A DNA stretch of 64,000 nucleotides from Peribacillus cavernae. GTDB taxonomy: Bacteria; Bacillota; Bacilli; Bacillales; DSM-1321. A program made the translations under genes and the position numbers. The notes under the pieces were generated by a model. That model was not told the DNA's origin. It was given only the letters and a program-made list of their open reading frames with translations, and did not search any database. Shown here in pieces: positions 63,197 through 64,000 of the stretch (positions are counted from its first letter, which is position 1; the number at the start of each line of letters is the position of its first letter). The stretch is from positions 1 through 64,000 of the forward strand of contig NZ_RYZZ01000007.1 in assembly GCF_003989135.1 (NCBI RefSeq). The letters are read 5' to 3'.

Positions 63197-63973
63197 ATGC
63201 CCTCGATTTTGTATGAAGTACACTCGAAAATTGCCCATATTACATTAAATGGTGGGGGAACATTAAACTTACTGAACACCGCAACCGTTCAAAAACTGCA
63301 TGACGTTATGAAGGATATTTCAAACAATCCACAAGTAAGTGTGGTAATTATAAGCGGAGCTGGTCATAGGGCGTTTTGTGCTGGTGCTGATGTAAAGGAT
63401 GTGACTTTTCAATCACCCGCAACGCTTGTACAACTGACACAGCAGCTTGGTGAGCTGTTTGATGTTATTGAGGATCTGCCTCAGCCAACAATTGCAGCTA
63501 TTAATGGGTTTGCGTTCGGAGCCGGGTTTGAACTTTCATTAGCTTGTGACCTTCGCATAGCCGTGGATCAAACGTTGCTCGGTCTCACTGAAACAAGGAT
63601 AGGTTTAATACCAGGAGCGGGAGGGACCCAGAGGCTGCCTCGTCTGATCGGTGAGTCCAGGGCCCTTGAATTGATTTTAACAGCAAAAAGAATTACTTCA
63701 TTAGAGGCATATCAATACGGTATTCTGACAAAAGTCGTTCCTAACAATAAGCTTGAGGAAGAAGCTTATGATCTTGCTCACTTGATTTTAAATAATGCTC
63801 CCATCGCTGTTCAACAAGCAAAGCTGGCTGTAAAAAATGGAATGAAAACAGACCTTGGTACAGGTTTGGAACTCGAAAAGGCTGGCTTTTTAAAAACCGT
63901 TTCTACGGAAGACAGGGACGAAGGATTAGCAGCATTCTTAGAAAAAAAACAGCCGGACTTTACTGGTAAATAA
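63197..63973 (+). CDS. Enoyl-CoA hydratase
   Basis: A 258-residue crotonase with both catalytic glutamates expected for hydratases: GFAFGAGFELSLACDLR near residues 106-122, and GLTETRIGLIPGAGGTQRLP near 131-150. HRAFCAGADVKDV near 57-69 forms the first oxyanion-hole segment. It should hydrate 2-enoyl-CoA to 3-hydroxyacyl-CoA in beta-oxidation. The start follows AAGGAGG. It lies downstream of lcfB on the same strand, separated by about 490 bases and an opposing gene remnant, so it probably has its own promoter. Confidence 0.9.
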   Translation: MPSILYEVHSKIAHITLNGGGTLNLLNTATVQKLHDVMKDISNNPQVSVVIISGAGHRAFCAGADVKDVTFQSPATLVQLTQQLGELFDVIEDLPQPTIAAINGFAFGAGFELSLACDLRIAVDQTLLGLTETRIGLIPGAGGTQRLPRLIGESRALELILTAKRITSLEAYQYGILTKVVPNNKLEEEAYDLAHLILNNAPIAVQQAKLAVKNGMKTDLGTGLELEKAGFLKTVSTEDRDEGLAAFLEKKQPDFTGK

Positions 63974-64000
63974 CAAACGACTCTGAAAAACCACTTGATA

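Overview
The window is chromosomal DNA of an endospore-forming member of the Bacillaceae (Bacillus sensu lato). Three lines of evidence support this. The gene order follows the Bacillus subtilis yhe-yha-yhf segment closely (yheE-D-C-A, yhaX, yhaR, yhzD, yhaQPONML, prsA, scoC, yhaH, trpP, serC, hit, ecsAB, yhaA, yhfA, hmoB, hemEHY, yhfH, yhfI, lplJ, lcfB). Spore genes are frequent (YhcQ/CotF type, YheC/YheD, YhaX, YhaL, YjcZ). Ribosome binding sites are of the strong AAGGAGG type. No rRNA, tRNA, CRISPR array or complete mobile element was seen.

Layout. 0.2-4.5 kb: a rhomboid-like membrane protein, the metI-metC transsulfuration operon behind a SAM-I (S-box) riboswitch, a tiny YezD gene behind an unexplained structured leader, and a nitroreductase. 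4.7-7.2 kb: the pxpBCA 5-oxoprolinase operon. 7.3-11.8 kb: a spore coat protein, fumarase and small accessory genes. 11.7-13.9 kb: an AT-rich accessory stretch with an IS200/IS605-type remnant, a methyltransferase preceded by a leader ORF and hairpin, and a short-chain dehydrogenase whose fourth codon is a stop. 14-16.1 kb: msmX and a PucR-type regulator. 16.4-22.7 kb: the spore-associated yheE/YheC/YheD cluster, here expanded to four tandem ATP-grasp genes, with yheA divergent.

23-36.8 kb: yhaX, a DinB-like protein, an amidinotransferase-fold hydrolase, an acyl-CoA ligase with the yhaR crotonase, the YhaQP ABC exporter, and the nucleic-acid genes yhaO, yhaN and yhaM. 36.9-41.8 kb: prsA, two YjcZ micro-proteins, then a decaying accessory patch (frameshifted VOC gene, LysE-type exporter, truncated desaturase) that takes the place of the yhaKJI segment known from B. 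subtilis, and scoC. 42-51.7 kb: yhaH, trpP with a TRAP-type triplet array over its ribosome binding site, serC, hit, ecsAB, an M20 hydrolase, a permease and hmoB. 51.8-55.4 kb: hemE-hemH-hemY of the coproporphyrin-dependent heme pathway, facing away from the heme monooxygenase hmoB. 55.4-64 kb: a second copy of the IS-type remnant, a thioesterase, a coiled-coil repeat protein, yhfH, yhfI, lplJ, a LysM/GH18 cell-wall hydrolase, and lcfB behind a FadR-type operator, followed by an enoyl-CoA hydratase.

Themes. (1) Sulfur/methionine and tryptophan genes carry classic RNA-level control. (2) Fatty-acid activation and beta-oxidation genes recur (two acyl-CoA ligases, two crotonases, a FadR site). 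(3) Spore-coat genes are concentrated around the ATP-grasp array. (4) Four genes look broken, mostly in the accessory patches. (5) Several intergenic spaces hold repeats, including two arrays with a 20-21 nt period. The best candidates for something undescribed are the yezD leader RNA, the four-gene ATP-grasp array, the leader-ORF/hairpin ahead of the methyltransferase, and the SH3b domain apparently split by two LysM repeats.
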